Shown here one piece after another: positions 54,249 to 62,230 of a stretch of 64,000 bases of DNA. The stretch covers positions 106,726-170,725 of the forward strand of contig NZ_PPFE01000009.1 of NCBI RefSeq assembly GCF_002917925.1, read 5' to 3'. A model generated the notes under the pieces. The model worked only from the letters and a program-made list of their open reading frames with translations. It ran no database searches and was not told the origin of the DNA. A program made the position numbers and the translations under genes. Source of the stretch: Roseovarius confluentis (GTDB lineage: Bacteria > Pseudomonadota > Alphaproteobacteria > Rhodobacterales > Rhodobacteraceae). Each line of letters starts with the position of its first letter. Within the stretch, counting starts at the first letter, position 1.

Positions 54249-55466
54249 ATGCAACAAACGGCGACCGCAACCGATCTCACGCCGCCTCCGGAGACAGAGG
54301 TCGACTATCCCTCGGAACAGCTTCTTGCCTCGGCGACCGACACCCGCGGCGTTATCGCTTACGCCAACCAGGAATTCTGCAATGTCGCCCACATGTCCAG
54401 GGACTATCTCACTGGCGCACCGCACAAGGTCGTGCGCCATCCCGAAATGCCCCGCGGTATCTTTCACCTCATGTGGGAGCGGCTTCACGCCGGGCATCCG
54501 GTCTGCACCTACGTCAAGAATTCTACCGGCGACGGCCGCTTCTACTGGGTCTTCGCCACCATTACGCCGACGCGCGACGGCTTTCTTTCGGTCCGGATCA
54601 AGCCGCGCTCGGACTTCTTCGCGTTGACCCGCGAGATTTACACCGCCATGCTCGCCGAGGAGGCCCGCGGCCTGCCGCCCGACAAGAGCGCCGAGTGGTT
54701 TCTGGACCGGCTTGCCGAACAGGGTCACTCCAGTTTCAGCGCTTTCTCCGACGCCGCCCTCACCGCCGAGTACTCCCTGCGAGAGGACATCGACCGGTCG
54801 GCGGATTCCGAACTGCTAAGAATTGCCCAACTGGCCGAAATGTTGAACGAATCCGACAAGCTCGTTCAACAAATCATCAACATATTCCAACAGGTTCGCG
54901 GCGAACCTATCAACCTGCGCATTCTCTCCGGCCGGCTGGAGGGGGCGGGCGTGGCGATCGGTACGATCTCCAAGAATTACGAGACAATGTCCGCTGACAT
55001 GTACCAGATGATCGAGCGCCTGCGCTGCGACGATACCGGCTTGCTGGTACGTATGCGCGGCGCCCTTGTTCACGCCCACAGCGCCGCGCAGATCGCCGAC
55101 CTGATGGACCTGACAGCGCGCCAGTCGGCAGCGAAACACGATGCGGTGAGCCGAAATCAGGACGGCCGCGAAATCCTTCATGCCCAAGCCGAAAAGCTAT
55201 CTGAAATCAGCCGCGCTGCCGTCGCCGAGGTAGCGGCACTGGGCAAACTCATTCCGGATGTCTGCCGCCAGCTGCGCCGCCGCATCAACGGCCTCGATCT
55301 GGTCAAGCTGCTCTGCCGGGTCGAAAGCGGCCGGATGAGCGAAGTTGACAGCGGCCTTGTCGGTATCATTCACCGTCTGGAAGAGGCCCATCACCAGACC
55401 GACCGACACCTCGCCGCGCTCTCCGCCACCGCATTCAAGATTGATGCCACTTCAAAAGCACTGTGA
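54249..55466 (+). CDS. Aer-like PAS protein without MCP signalling hairpin
   Basis: A 405-residue cytoplasmic protein. The N-terminal PAS domain (about 25-115) has the Aer-type run NVAHMSRDYLTGAPHKVVRHPEMPRGIFHLMW and FYWVFATITPTRDGFLSVRIKP, suggesting a redox-cofactor (FAD or haem) sensor. The C-terminal 250 residues are helical (ISRAAVAEVAALGKLI, LDLVKLLCRVESG) but lack the MCP hairpin tip. No membrane segment. The start at 54249 has AAAGGA nine bases upstream. It may modulate the array through the kinase rather than as a receptor. Confidence 0.88.
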   Translation: MQQTATATDLTPPPETEVDYPSEQLLASATDTRGVIAYANQEFCNVAHMSRDYLTGAPHKVVRHPEMPRGIFHLMWERLHAGHPVCTYVKNSTGDGRFYWVFATITPTRDGFLSVRIKPRSDFFALTREIYTAMLAEEARGLPPDKSAEWFLDRLAEQGHSSFSAFSDAALTAEYSLREDIDRSADSELLRIAQLAEMLNESDKLVQQIINIFQQVRGEPINLRILSGRLEGAGVAIGTISKNYETMSADMYQMIERLRCDDTGLLVRMRGALVHAHSAAQIADLMDLTARQSAAKHDAVSRNQDGREILHAQAEKLSEISRAAVAEVAALGKLIPDVCRQLRRRINGLDLVKLLCRVESGRMSEVDSGLVGIIHRLEEAHHQTDRHLAALSATAFKIDATSKAL

Positions 55467-55548
55467 TCCGCCGGGGTTCAGAGGATCTTAAATCTTATGC
55501 ACAATCATGCCGGTCGAACCTGACCATTTCCAACCACCGGAGATATTC

Positions 55549-56118
55549 ATGAAACACACACTCACCACTCTTGCCGCGGCGATGCTTGCCGTCACCGGCG
55601 CCCATGCTGCCGGCGAATACGACGGCGCCCTGACCGACCTCGCGAAAGGCACGATCGCCGATTGGGTCGCCGATCCCGTCGTCCTTGGCGCCGTGCGGGC
55701 CCAGAACGTCTCGACATCCACCCTGACCGAGCATGAGATCATCGCGCTTGACGCGACCTGGCGCCAGCAGGTCGTCTCGGGTGGCGACCTGATCGACACC
55801 GTATTGTCGAACGCGCTTTCGGCTCATCTCAAAGACATCCATATGCAGGGCGCCGGGCGTTACACCGAAATTTTTATTACCGATATCCGCGGTCTCAATG
55901 TCGGCCAGAGCGGGGTCACCTCCGATTACTGGCAAGGAGATGAGGCGAAGTGGCAGGTGCCGCATGACACTTCCGGCATCCATATCGGCGAGATCGAATT
56001 CGACGAATCCACTCAATCCTACCAAAGCCATGTCAGCGTTCCGATCATGGACGACGGCAGCTTCGTCGGCGTGATCACCGTCGGCGTCAACGTCGAAATG
56101 CTCGCCACCGCAAACTGA
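55549..56118 (+). CDS. Periplasmic Cache-like sensory protein
   Basis: A 189-residue exported protein. The first 20 residues are a signal peptide (MKHTLTTLAAAMLAVTGAHA). The rest is a single Cache-type sensor domain: AKGTIADWVADPVVLGAVRAQNVST, EIFITDIRGLNVGQSG, DYWQGDEAKW and VPIMDDGSFVGVITVGVNVEM. There is no transmembrane helix, HAMP or output domain. The start at 55549 has GGAG eight bases upstream. It sits directly before the MCP and may act as a soluble ligand receptor for it; that is inference. Confidence 0.85.
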   Translation: MKHTLTTLAAAMLAVTGAHAAGEYDGALTDLAKGTIADWVADPVVLGAVRAQNVSTSTLTEHEIIALDATWRQQVVSGGDLIDTVLSNALSAHLKDIHMQGAGRYTEIFITDIRGLNVGQSGVTSDYWQGDEAKWQVPHDTSGIHIGEIEFDESTQSYQSHVSVPIMDDGSFVGVITVGVNVEMLATAN

Positions 56119-56143
56119 CCCTTCCACCAAACGGGAGCCCGTG

Positions 56144-58066
56144 ATGACAACGACCGCACCAACCACCGATACCGGTCCCGGCCGGATCCCCGCCGCCCTG
56201 TCGGCGCTCAGCATCCGATCGAAACTCGCGGTCGCCGTTGCCATCGGCTTCCTCCTCACCTTCGGGGTCTGCTTTGCATTGCTCAGCAAAAACCTGAACT
56301 CCATGAGCCTCGAAGAACAAGCCGCGGACCAGGCGGATTTCGCCGCGATGCTCTCCAATCAGATGCGCGGTCCGATGCAGTTCAAGGATGGCGCCCGCCT
56401 GGCGGATATCTACGCGACGGCCACAGAAAGTGACGAATCTCTCATCGCGGTCGAGATCCTGCACGGCTCGGGCGAACAGTTGGCCGTCTATAACGCGCGC
56501 AATGCCCCACCTGCGCTTCTGCCGCAGGCGCTGAAAGAGTCTTTGGAAACCAAGACCGTCACCCAGATTCTAAGCGGTGAGATCGACATCGTCGCCGTGC
56601 CGGTCTTCGCCAAGGACGGAGTGACCGTTCTGGGCGTCGCGGGCTTCGCCTGGGACAACGGCATTTTTCTCGCCGCCCAGAACACAAAGATCCTGCAAAT
56701 CCTCGGCCTAAGTGCCGTTGTGGCCGTGGCTGGACTTGTGGCGATCTTCCTCGCGATCTCGCACCTGGTAACCGGCCCGATCAAGGCGCTCAGCAATGCC
56801 ATGAAGGCAGTTGCCAACCACGATTACACCACCGAGATCCCCGGCGCCCGCCGCGGGGACGAGATCGGCACCATGGCACAAGGCCTCGAAGGGTTCCGCG
56901 ACACTCTACTGCGTGACGAAACCGAAGCCCGGGAGCGGCAGGAACGGACAGCGATGCGGCAAAAGCTGCTGCACCACCTGGGCGAACGTATGTCGCTGCT
57001 CGCCTCCGGTCAGACCGATTGCATGATCAAGACGGCCGATTTCGATGGGCTCGATACGGATCACATCGAAATCTGCGACAATTATAACGACGTCGTCTCG
57101 AACTTGCGCAGCATGCTGTCCACCATCGTCTCCACCGCCGAAAGCGTCCGCACCAGCTCTCAGGAGATCTCCGAAGTCGCGGAGGACCAGTCGAAGCGCT
57201 CCGAGGCCCAGGCCGCGACTCTCGAGGAATCCGCCGCCGCCATTGAAGAGCTGAACAACAGTGTGCAGATGACCGCCACCCTTGCGGTCGACGCCAACGA
57301 ACGGATTGCCGACAATAAGAAGCGCGCCGCGACCGGCGGCGCGGTCGTCGAACGCACGGTCAAGGCGATGCGCGACATCGAGGATTCCTCTCAGCAGATC
57401 ACCGCGATCATCGGTGTGATCGACGACATCGCGTTTCAGACCAACCTTCTTGCCCTAAACGCGGGCGTCGAGGCTGCACGTGCGGGCGACTCTGGCCGTG
57501 GCTTTGCCGTCGTCGCCTCCGAGGTGCGGGCACTGGCCCAGCGCGCCTCGGATTCCGCAAACGAAATCAAGGAACTGATCACTCGCTCCAGCGAGCATGT
57601 CACCGAAGGCAGCGGGCTTGCCAATCAGGCCGGGTCGGCCTTGAGCGACATCATTGACGGCGTCAACCATGTTTCGGACCTGGTGTCGCGCATCGCCACC
57701 GGCTCCAGCGAACAGGCGACCAACCTCGCCGAGATCAAGGATAGCGTGACCGAGCTAGACAAGGTGACGCAGCAGAACGCAGCCGTGATCGAGGAGTCCT
57801 CCGCTGCCAGCCGCAGCCTGAGTCACGAGGCACGGCGCATGTCCGAGATTCTGCGCCAGTTCAACCTCGACGAGCTGCATGACTCGGGTGCCGATACCGC
57901 GCCCCCGCTTCGCGCGGCACAGGCCACGACCGGCTGGGAAGACGAAATCGCCCGAGCGGAAACGCGAGACGCCGCGCCGGCCCAAACGGGCATCGCCGCC
58001 AACGCAACCGTGCCTGCCGCCAGTTCGGTCGCGGTAAACGGCCAGGAAGACTGGCATGATTTCTGA
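56144..58066 (+). CDS. Methyl-accepting chemotaxis protein
   Basis: A 640-residue chemoreceptor. TM1 is at about 28-48, a periplasmic Cache-like domain at about 50-180, TM2 at about 183-205, then HAMP (SHLVTGPIKALSNAMKAVANHDYTTEI) and the long cytoplasmic hairpin with tip EIKELITRSSEHVTEG and the conserved FQTNLLALNAGVEAARAGDSGRGFAVVASEVRALAQR. The C-terminus ends in EDWHDF, an xWxxF pentapeptide (last five residues DWHDF) on a flexible linker that could tether CheR. ATG 56144 has GGGAG six bases upstream; GTG 56141 is an alternative. Confidence 0.96.
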   Translation: MTTTAPTTDTGPGRIPAALSALSIRSKLAVAVAIGFLLTFGVCFALLSKNLNSMSLEEQAADQADFAAMLSNQMRGPMQFKDGARLADIYATATESDESLIAVEILHGSGEQLAVYNARNAPPALLPQALKESLETKTVTQILSGEIDIVAVPVFAKDGVTVLGVAGFAWDNGIFLAAQNTKILQILGLSAVVAVAGLVAIFLAISHLVTGPIKALSNAMKAVANHDYTTEIPGARRGDEIGTMAQGLEGFRDTLLRDETEARERQERTAMRQKLLHHLGERMSLLASGQTDCMIKTADFDGLDTDHIEICDNYNDVVSNLRSMLSTIVSTAESVRTSSQEISEVAEDQSKRSEAQAATLEESAAAIEELNNSVQMTATLAVDANERIADNKKRAATGGAVVERTVKAMRDIEDSSQQITAIIGVIDDIAFQTNLLALNAGVEAARAGDSGRGFAVVASEVRALAQRASDSANEIKELITRSSEHVTEGSGLANQAGSALSDIIDGVNHVSDLVSRIATGSSEQATNLAEIKDSVTELDKVTQQNAAVIEESSAASRSLSHEARRMSEILRQFNLDELHDSGADTAPPLRAAQATTGWEDEIARAETRDAAPAQTGIAANATVPAASSVAVNGQEDWHDF

Positions 58067-58102
58067 TCGCGCCCCCGCCACTACGCGGCACCAGGAGGCA
58101 GC

Positions 58103-58708
58103 ATGACACATATCGGCAACCGCAACAGAGCTCGGCCGAACCCGGCCGGTCCGAACGGCCAGGCTCCGGGCTCGATCGAGGGTGCTGTCTTCATACCGCT
58201 GTTCCAGGGCGAGACCCGGATCTCGGACCGACACGACGAGATCATGACCACGATTCTCGGTTCGTGTATCGCCACGTGCATGTGGGACGCGGTGGCTGGC
58301 GTGGGCGGCATGAACCACTTCCTGTTGCCGGGCGCGACCAGCGATCGTGGCGACAACATGCGCTATGGCGTGAATGCCATGGAGCTCCTGGTCAACGGCC
58401 TTCTTAAAAAGGGTGCCGACCGCCGGCGCCTCGAGGTCAAGTTGTTCGGCGGTGCCAAGATGTTCGAAGGAGGCGCCGAGATCGGCGCCAAGAATGCCAC
58501 CTTCGCCAAATGGTACATGGAGAACGAAGGCTTCACCGTGACCGGTGGCTGTCTGGGCGGCACCCGGGGGCGCAAGATACGGTTCTGGCCTGTCTCGGGC
58601 CGCGTCCAGCAAAGCTTCATGTCGAACATGAGCGATCCAGCCGTCCCGGTACCAGCGCGTCCGAAACGTGACGACGGTGCGTCACAGGGCGATATACAGC
58701 TTTTCTGA
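58103..58708 (+). CDS. cheD: Chemoreceptor glutamine deamidase CheD
   Basis: A 201-residue CheD, which deamidates receptor glutamines and can bind phospho-CheY or CheC. It shows the catalytic cysteine and histidine region TTILGSCIATCMWDAVAGVGGMNHFLLP (Cys near 54 and His near 72) and KLFGGAKMFEGGAEIGAKNATFAKWYMENEGF. The N-terminal 25 residues are a polar tail. Last gene of the operon, 37 bases after the MCP; a weak terminator follows. Confidence 0.95.
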   Translation: MTHIGNRNRARPNPAGPNGQAPGSIEGAVFIPLFQGETRISDRHDEIMTTILGSCIATCMWDAVAGVGGMNHFLLPGATSDRGDNMRYGVNAMELLVNGLLKKGADRRRLEVKLFGGAKMFEGGAEIGAKNATFAKWYMENEGFTVTGGCLGGTRGRKIRFWPVSGRVQQSFMSNMSDPAVPVPARPKRDDGASQGDIQLF

Positions 58709-58714
58709 TCTCTC

Positions 58715-58744
58715 GCCGGCCGCGCAGCCCCGGCCAAGTTTTTT
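58715..58744 (+). terminator. Possible rho-independent terminator of che operon
   Basis: A five-pair GC stem GCCGG-N10-CCGGC (58715-58734) is followed by CAAG and six T (58739-58744). It lies just after cheD. The stem is short, so this is tentative. Confidence 0.5.
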
Positions 58745-58977
58745 CAACATGCGGACTTGCCCGAGATTGCATTCTGATCGTGCCGGGGCTGCCTTCACAG
58801 GCGTGATCCGGCCTGGTCCATCGTGATCCGCTCCACCGGGCACCCGAACGCCATTTCTTCGCAGGCAAACTGACCCACGCTTTCGTGACGGCAAATCAGA
58901 GCCGCTTTCCACTGCATCTATGACATATGAAAGCGCACTGCTCATCGCGAAGCGCGCCTCCACAGCCTAATTGCCGC

Positions 58978-59497
58978 TTATGCTTGAAAATAGACCTTCG
59001 GTTTTTGAATCGGAAACCGCGGCATAGCGGTGAAAGCGTCGCACAAACGATCGATATCGGCCACGCCCCAGGGCGCGACCTCCTGTTCCAGATTGCCGTC
59101 GCTGAGGTCGCTCAGCGCCGTTGCAATCCGCTCTATCCCGGTGCGGCGCGGTGATGTCTGTGGCGACCTTGATCACCGCCTCGACATTGCCATCGGCATC
59201 GAAAATCGGCGCATAGGTTCCACTGATCCACACTGCTTTGCCTGCGCTGCCCAGAAGCTGCGATAGGCCTCGCTGCGGGCAAAGTCAGTCCGGTGTCACG
59301 AACATCGAATGGTGCTGTCCCACCACCTGGTCCAGTGCATAGCCCATCGTGCCAAGAAAATTCTCGTTCGCGTGCAGGATATTTCCGTCACGTGTGAACC
59401 GGATCGTCGCTTGGGTCGGACCCACGGCCGACGCCAACGCAGTCGCGAGGTCTGCGTGACCTTGCGATTTCCCGCGCTTATTCCTGCTGCCGAACAC
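58978..59497 (-). pseudogene. Decayed PAS-type chemoreceptor fragment
   Basis: Pieces of a PAS-MCP gene are readable in three frames. It starts at a GTG with AGGAG (59497) as MFGSRNKRGKS..., with PAS text ATIRFTRDGNILHANENFLGTM and QHHSMFVTPD, then meets a stop codon at 59285. A shifted frame reads FARSEAYRSFWAA, then a deletion leads into VWISGTYAPIFDADGNVEAVIKVATDIT, and another shift gives ERIATALSDLSDGNLEQEV to a TAA at 58980. The methyl-accepting hairpin is missing. This is a dead relative of the PAS receptors seen in the family, located directly after the che operon. Confidence 0.72.
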
Positions 59498-59802
59498 CGG
59501 TCGCTCCTTTTTCAGACCAGATTATCGAGCACTATAACGACCGTGGCTTCTCAATTGCTTTCCGTGACTACTCCTTACGCGCGTACCCGTCGCGGCCCGG
59601 GTCACCGCCTGATCCGGCGCGTCGCTTGCGCATGTCTCCGTACTGCTGACACCCGCGGACCAGGAAATTCATCCGGATAGCCGCCGCGCAGACGTTCCTG
59701 CTCTGCCAGGGGAACAGATACCGTCCGTTCGCCGTTGAGCCTGCTGAAGCCGCGACGAAACGCATGGCAAGAACCAAGAACCCAAGGCTCGCGAAAGCTG
59801 AC
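59498..59802. other. Intergenic region before lipid kinase gene
   Basis: About 300 bases between the pseudogene (leftwards) and the kinase gene (rightwards). Only weak chance frames. No promoter or terminator can be assigned. Confidence 0.3.
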
Positions 59803-60720
59803 ATGTCCCACATAGTGATCCTGAACACCGACTCCGGAAAGGGCGACAACAATCCGGGGGCCGATACGATCCAGTCACTGTTCGACGCTCATGGAACGCC
59901 CGTGACGATCGTGCCTGTTACAAGCGGCGATGACATCGCTGCGAAAGTCGCCAAGACCATAGAGACGCCCGGGATCGAATGCGTCGTGGCAGCAGGCGGC
60001 GACGGAACCATCTGTGCCGTCGCGGGGGCGCTTGCGGACAGCGGCATTGACCTTGGTGTTCTTCCGCTCGGCACGTTCAACTACTTCGCACGCCGCCTGG
60101 GCGTTCCCGAGGACGCCGAACAGGCGGTTGACGCAATCTGCAGCGGGCATCGCGCGCCGATCAGCCTTGGCTGTGTCAACGGGCGTGTCTTCATCAACAA
60201 CGCAAGCATCGGGCTGTACCCCACCATCCTGAAACAGCGAGAGAGCATTTATCGACGTTGGGGACGGTCGCGACTGGCCGCTTACTGGTCCGTTCTCGTG
60301 GCGATGGTCACGGTCTACCGGCCCCTGACGATGCGCATCGAGGTTGACGGCACGTTGCAAAGCGCAAAGGCTCCCACGGTGTTTGTCGCGATGAGTGCAT
60401 ATCAGCTGGATGAATTCGGAATAGAAGGGGCTGACGCGGTCAGAAACGGCAAATTCGCAATATTGCTCGCGCCCGATGTTGGCCGCTTCATGCTGATCTG
60501 GAAGGCCTTTCTCGTTGCTCTGCGCGACTTGCAGAAAGGCCGGGATTTCACGTTGTTCACCGGTGAGCATGCAACTGTCGAGACCAGAAGATCCGCCAGG
60601 GACGTCGCCCTGGACGGAGAGCGCCAGCGCATGACGGGACCGTTCAATTTCAGCATCCTGAAAGACGCCATTCATGTGCGCTTGCCCGCCGCCCCGGCGC
60701 AGGAAGACACGGCAGAATGA
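59803..60720 (+). CDS. Diacylglycerol/lipid kinase family protein
   Basis: A 305-residue member of the diacylglycerol kinase catalytic family (LCB5/YegS type), presumably phosphorylating a membrane lipid. The nucleotide-binding GGDGTIC is at 65-71, followed by LPLGTFNYFARRLG (about 86-99), which is the DGKc signature, and ISLGCVNGRVFINNASIGLYP. The start is taken at 59803 (MSHIVILNTDSG) because the fold starts there; ATG 59764 is in frame and adds 13 residues. No strong ribosome site is visible for either. Overlaps the phosphoesterase gene by four bases. Confidence 0.85.
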   Translation: MSHIVILNTDSGKGDNNPGADTIQSLFDAHGTPVTIVPVTSGDDIAAKVAKTIETPGIECVVAAGGDGTICAVAGALADSGIDLGVLPLGTFNYFARRLGVPEDAEQAVDAICSGHRAPISLGCVNGRVFINNASIGLYPTILKQRESIYRRWGRSRLAAYWSVLVAMVTVYRPLTMRIEVDGTLQSAKAPTVFVAMSAYQLDEFGIEGADAVRNGKFAILLAPDVGRFMLIWKAFLVALRDLQKGRDFTLFTGEHATVETRRSARDVALDGERQRMTGPFNFSILKDAIHVRLPAAPAQEDTAE

Positions 60721-61526
60721 TCCGCCTTGTCCAGATCAGTGACCTGCATTTCGGTCGCGAGGACCCTGACCTTCTGCATCCGCTTCGGGCTGCGATACAG
60801 AACGCCGACCCGGATCTCGTCGTGATGGCCGGCGATTTCGTCCAGCGCGCCCGTGCGTCGCAGTTCCGGCCGGCGGCCGACTTCATGAATTCGCTCAGTC
60901 GGCCCTGGGTGGGGGTTCCGGGCAACCACGATATCCCGCTCTACAACCTTCTGCTGCGGGCCGTGGACCCGTTTCGCAGATACCGGCGCTGGATTTGCAA
61001 AGACCTCGATCCCACCGTCGATCTTGGAGACGTGAAGGTGGTGGGGTTGAACACCACCGATCGGTGGGCACACCAGCGGGGCCGCGTCAGCGAACGCGAC
61101 GTTCACAGGGTGGGTGACGCCATTTCCTCTCATAAGGGCGGCCTGACAGTGATCGCGGCCCATCATCCGTTTCACCACACGCCCGACATCGAGAAGAACC
61201 TGATGGTCGGCGCGTCCAAGGCGTTGGAGCATTGGGCCCAATGCGGGCCCCACGTCATCATGTCGGGCCACCTTCACCAGTGGCTCGTCGAACCTTTCGT
61301 GCGCCGCAAGGGCGCGGACATGACACTGCAACTGCACTGCGGCACCGGCCTTTCGACACGACGGCGCGGGCACCCGAACGATTTCGCCGTGCTCGATTGC
61401 GGTGCTGCAGAGGTCACGGTGACACGGATGGTGGCCGAAGACAGAGAATTTCGGCGCTCCGCGCGCACCCGGTACTTGGTCGGTAACCACGGGTGGGAAA
61501 GACAGGGGACACAAATCGAGCGATGA
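60717..61526 (+). CDS. Metallophosphoesterase
   Basis: A 269-residue calcineurin-like metallophosphoesterase. All five metal-site blocks are present: DLHFGRED (Asp9, His11), MAGDFVQRA, PGNHDIP, AAHHPFHH and SGHLHQW. ATG overlaps the lipid kinase stop (ATGA), so the two enzymes are translated together and may act on the same phosphorylated lipid or nucleotide-lipid. Substrate unknown. Confidence 0.92.
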   Translation: MIRLVQISDLHFGREDPDLLHPLRAAIQNADPDLVVMAGDFVQRARASQFRPAADFMNSLSRPWVGVPGNHDIPLYNLLLRAVDPFRRYRRWICKDLDPTVDLGDVKVVGLNTTDRWAHQRGRVSERDVHRVGDAISSHKGGLTVIAAHHPFHHTPDIEKNLMVGASKALEHWAQCGPHVIMSGHLHQWLVEPFVRRKGADMTLQLHCGTGLSTRRRGHPNDFAVLDCGAAEVTVTRMVAEDREFRRSARTRYLVGNHGWERQGTQIER

Positions 61527-62176
61527 GTGAAGCCGGCCCGACGTCGGACACCACGCCCTCAAATGCGACATCCGAGGCTTCGGTCGGCGTGGGACGCCAA
61601 CGAGGCCAGCCTATGCAGGATGCTGACGTCAAACGCCACGGACCACCGTTGACCATGCGGATACCAGCGTGTGCGACACAACAGGTTCTTTTGGTCGCTA
61701 AGGGCCCGGATCTGCTGTTCGGCATGCCGCCAAAGTTTGACTGCTTTCAGTCCATCTCCTCAAGGACATTGTAGATATGCCGTCACTCGCGAGACTTTTT
61801 CCTTAATCTCCCAAATTTGGGGAAAAGGAGATCAGAACATGTCAGAGCAGCCATAGTTATGCCAAGCGTGAAATTTGAAATCGAAAAAGATCAACGAAAT
61901 CAAAGGGGAAAATTTGGCGATCTCAAAATCGGCGGACTCTATTGCCAAGGGGTGCGGTCTAGTTTTGCCAAACTAAATCGGCAATAGTCTTGCCATATAG
62001 GCGTCAGGCAAAAAAAAGCCGCCCGGCTGGGCGGCTTCAATCGGCAAGATCTTGGGGAATAAAGTCTACAAATCGGCACGCCTGTAGATCGATGCGTGCA
62101 AGAGTGCCCGCCTCATAATTGGCTTTATGTCAAGCTTCCGCAACTCCCTCGCAGTTTGTCCGTCTTCAGAGTTTTT
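61527..62176. other. AT-richer intergenic region next to insertion sequences
   Basis: A 650-base stretch with lower GC than the rest and no supported gene. It holds a palindrome CCCAAATTTGGG (61810-61821) inside a larger dyad ATCTCC...GGAGAT, a good ribosome site AAAGGAG before a five-codon ORF (ATG 61839, MSEQP), four copies of AATCGGC (61926, 61976, 62039, 62071), repeated TTGCCA, and a terminator (separate entry). This is probably a chromosome/IS junction. Confidence 0.5.
62010..62037 (-). terminator. Rho-independent terminator reading left
   Basis: Read on the minus strand, AAGCCGCCC-AGCC-GGGCGGCTT is a nine-pair stem (62016-62037) followed by TTTTTTTT (62010-62017). It stops transcription from the right. 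It lies outside the IS3 element and so predates or borders it. Confidence 0.85.
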
Positions 62177-62230
62177 CGGACAAGTCGTTTGTTTTGGTAT
62201 CAGAGGCTCTGGTTCGGTTTCTGTTTGAGT

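Noticed and set aside
59568..59852. 94-codon minus ORF near 59.7 kb
   Set aside because: Overlaps the start of the lipid kinase gene on the other strand, Arg-rich, no start signal.
61493..61774. 93-codon plus ORF after the phosphoesterase
   Set aside because: Begins inside the phosphoesterase gene, has no ribosome site and no family similarity.
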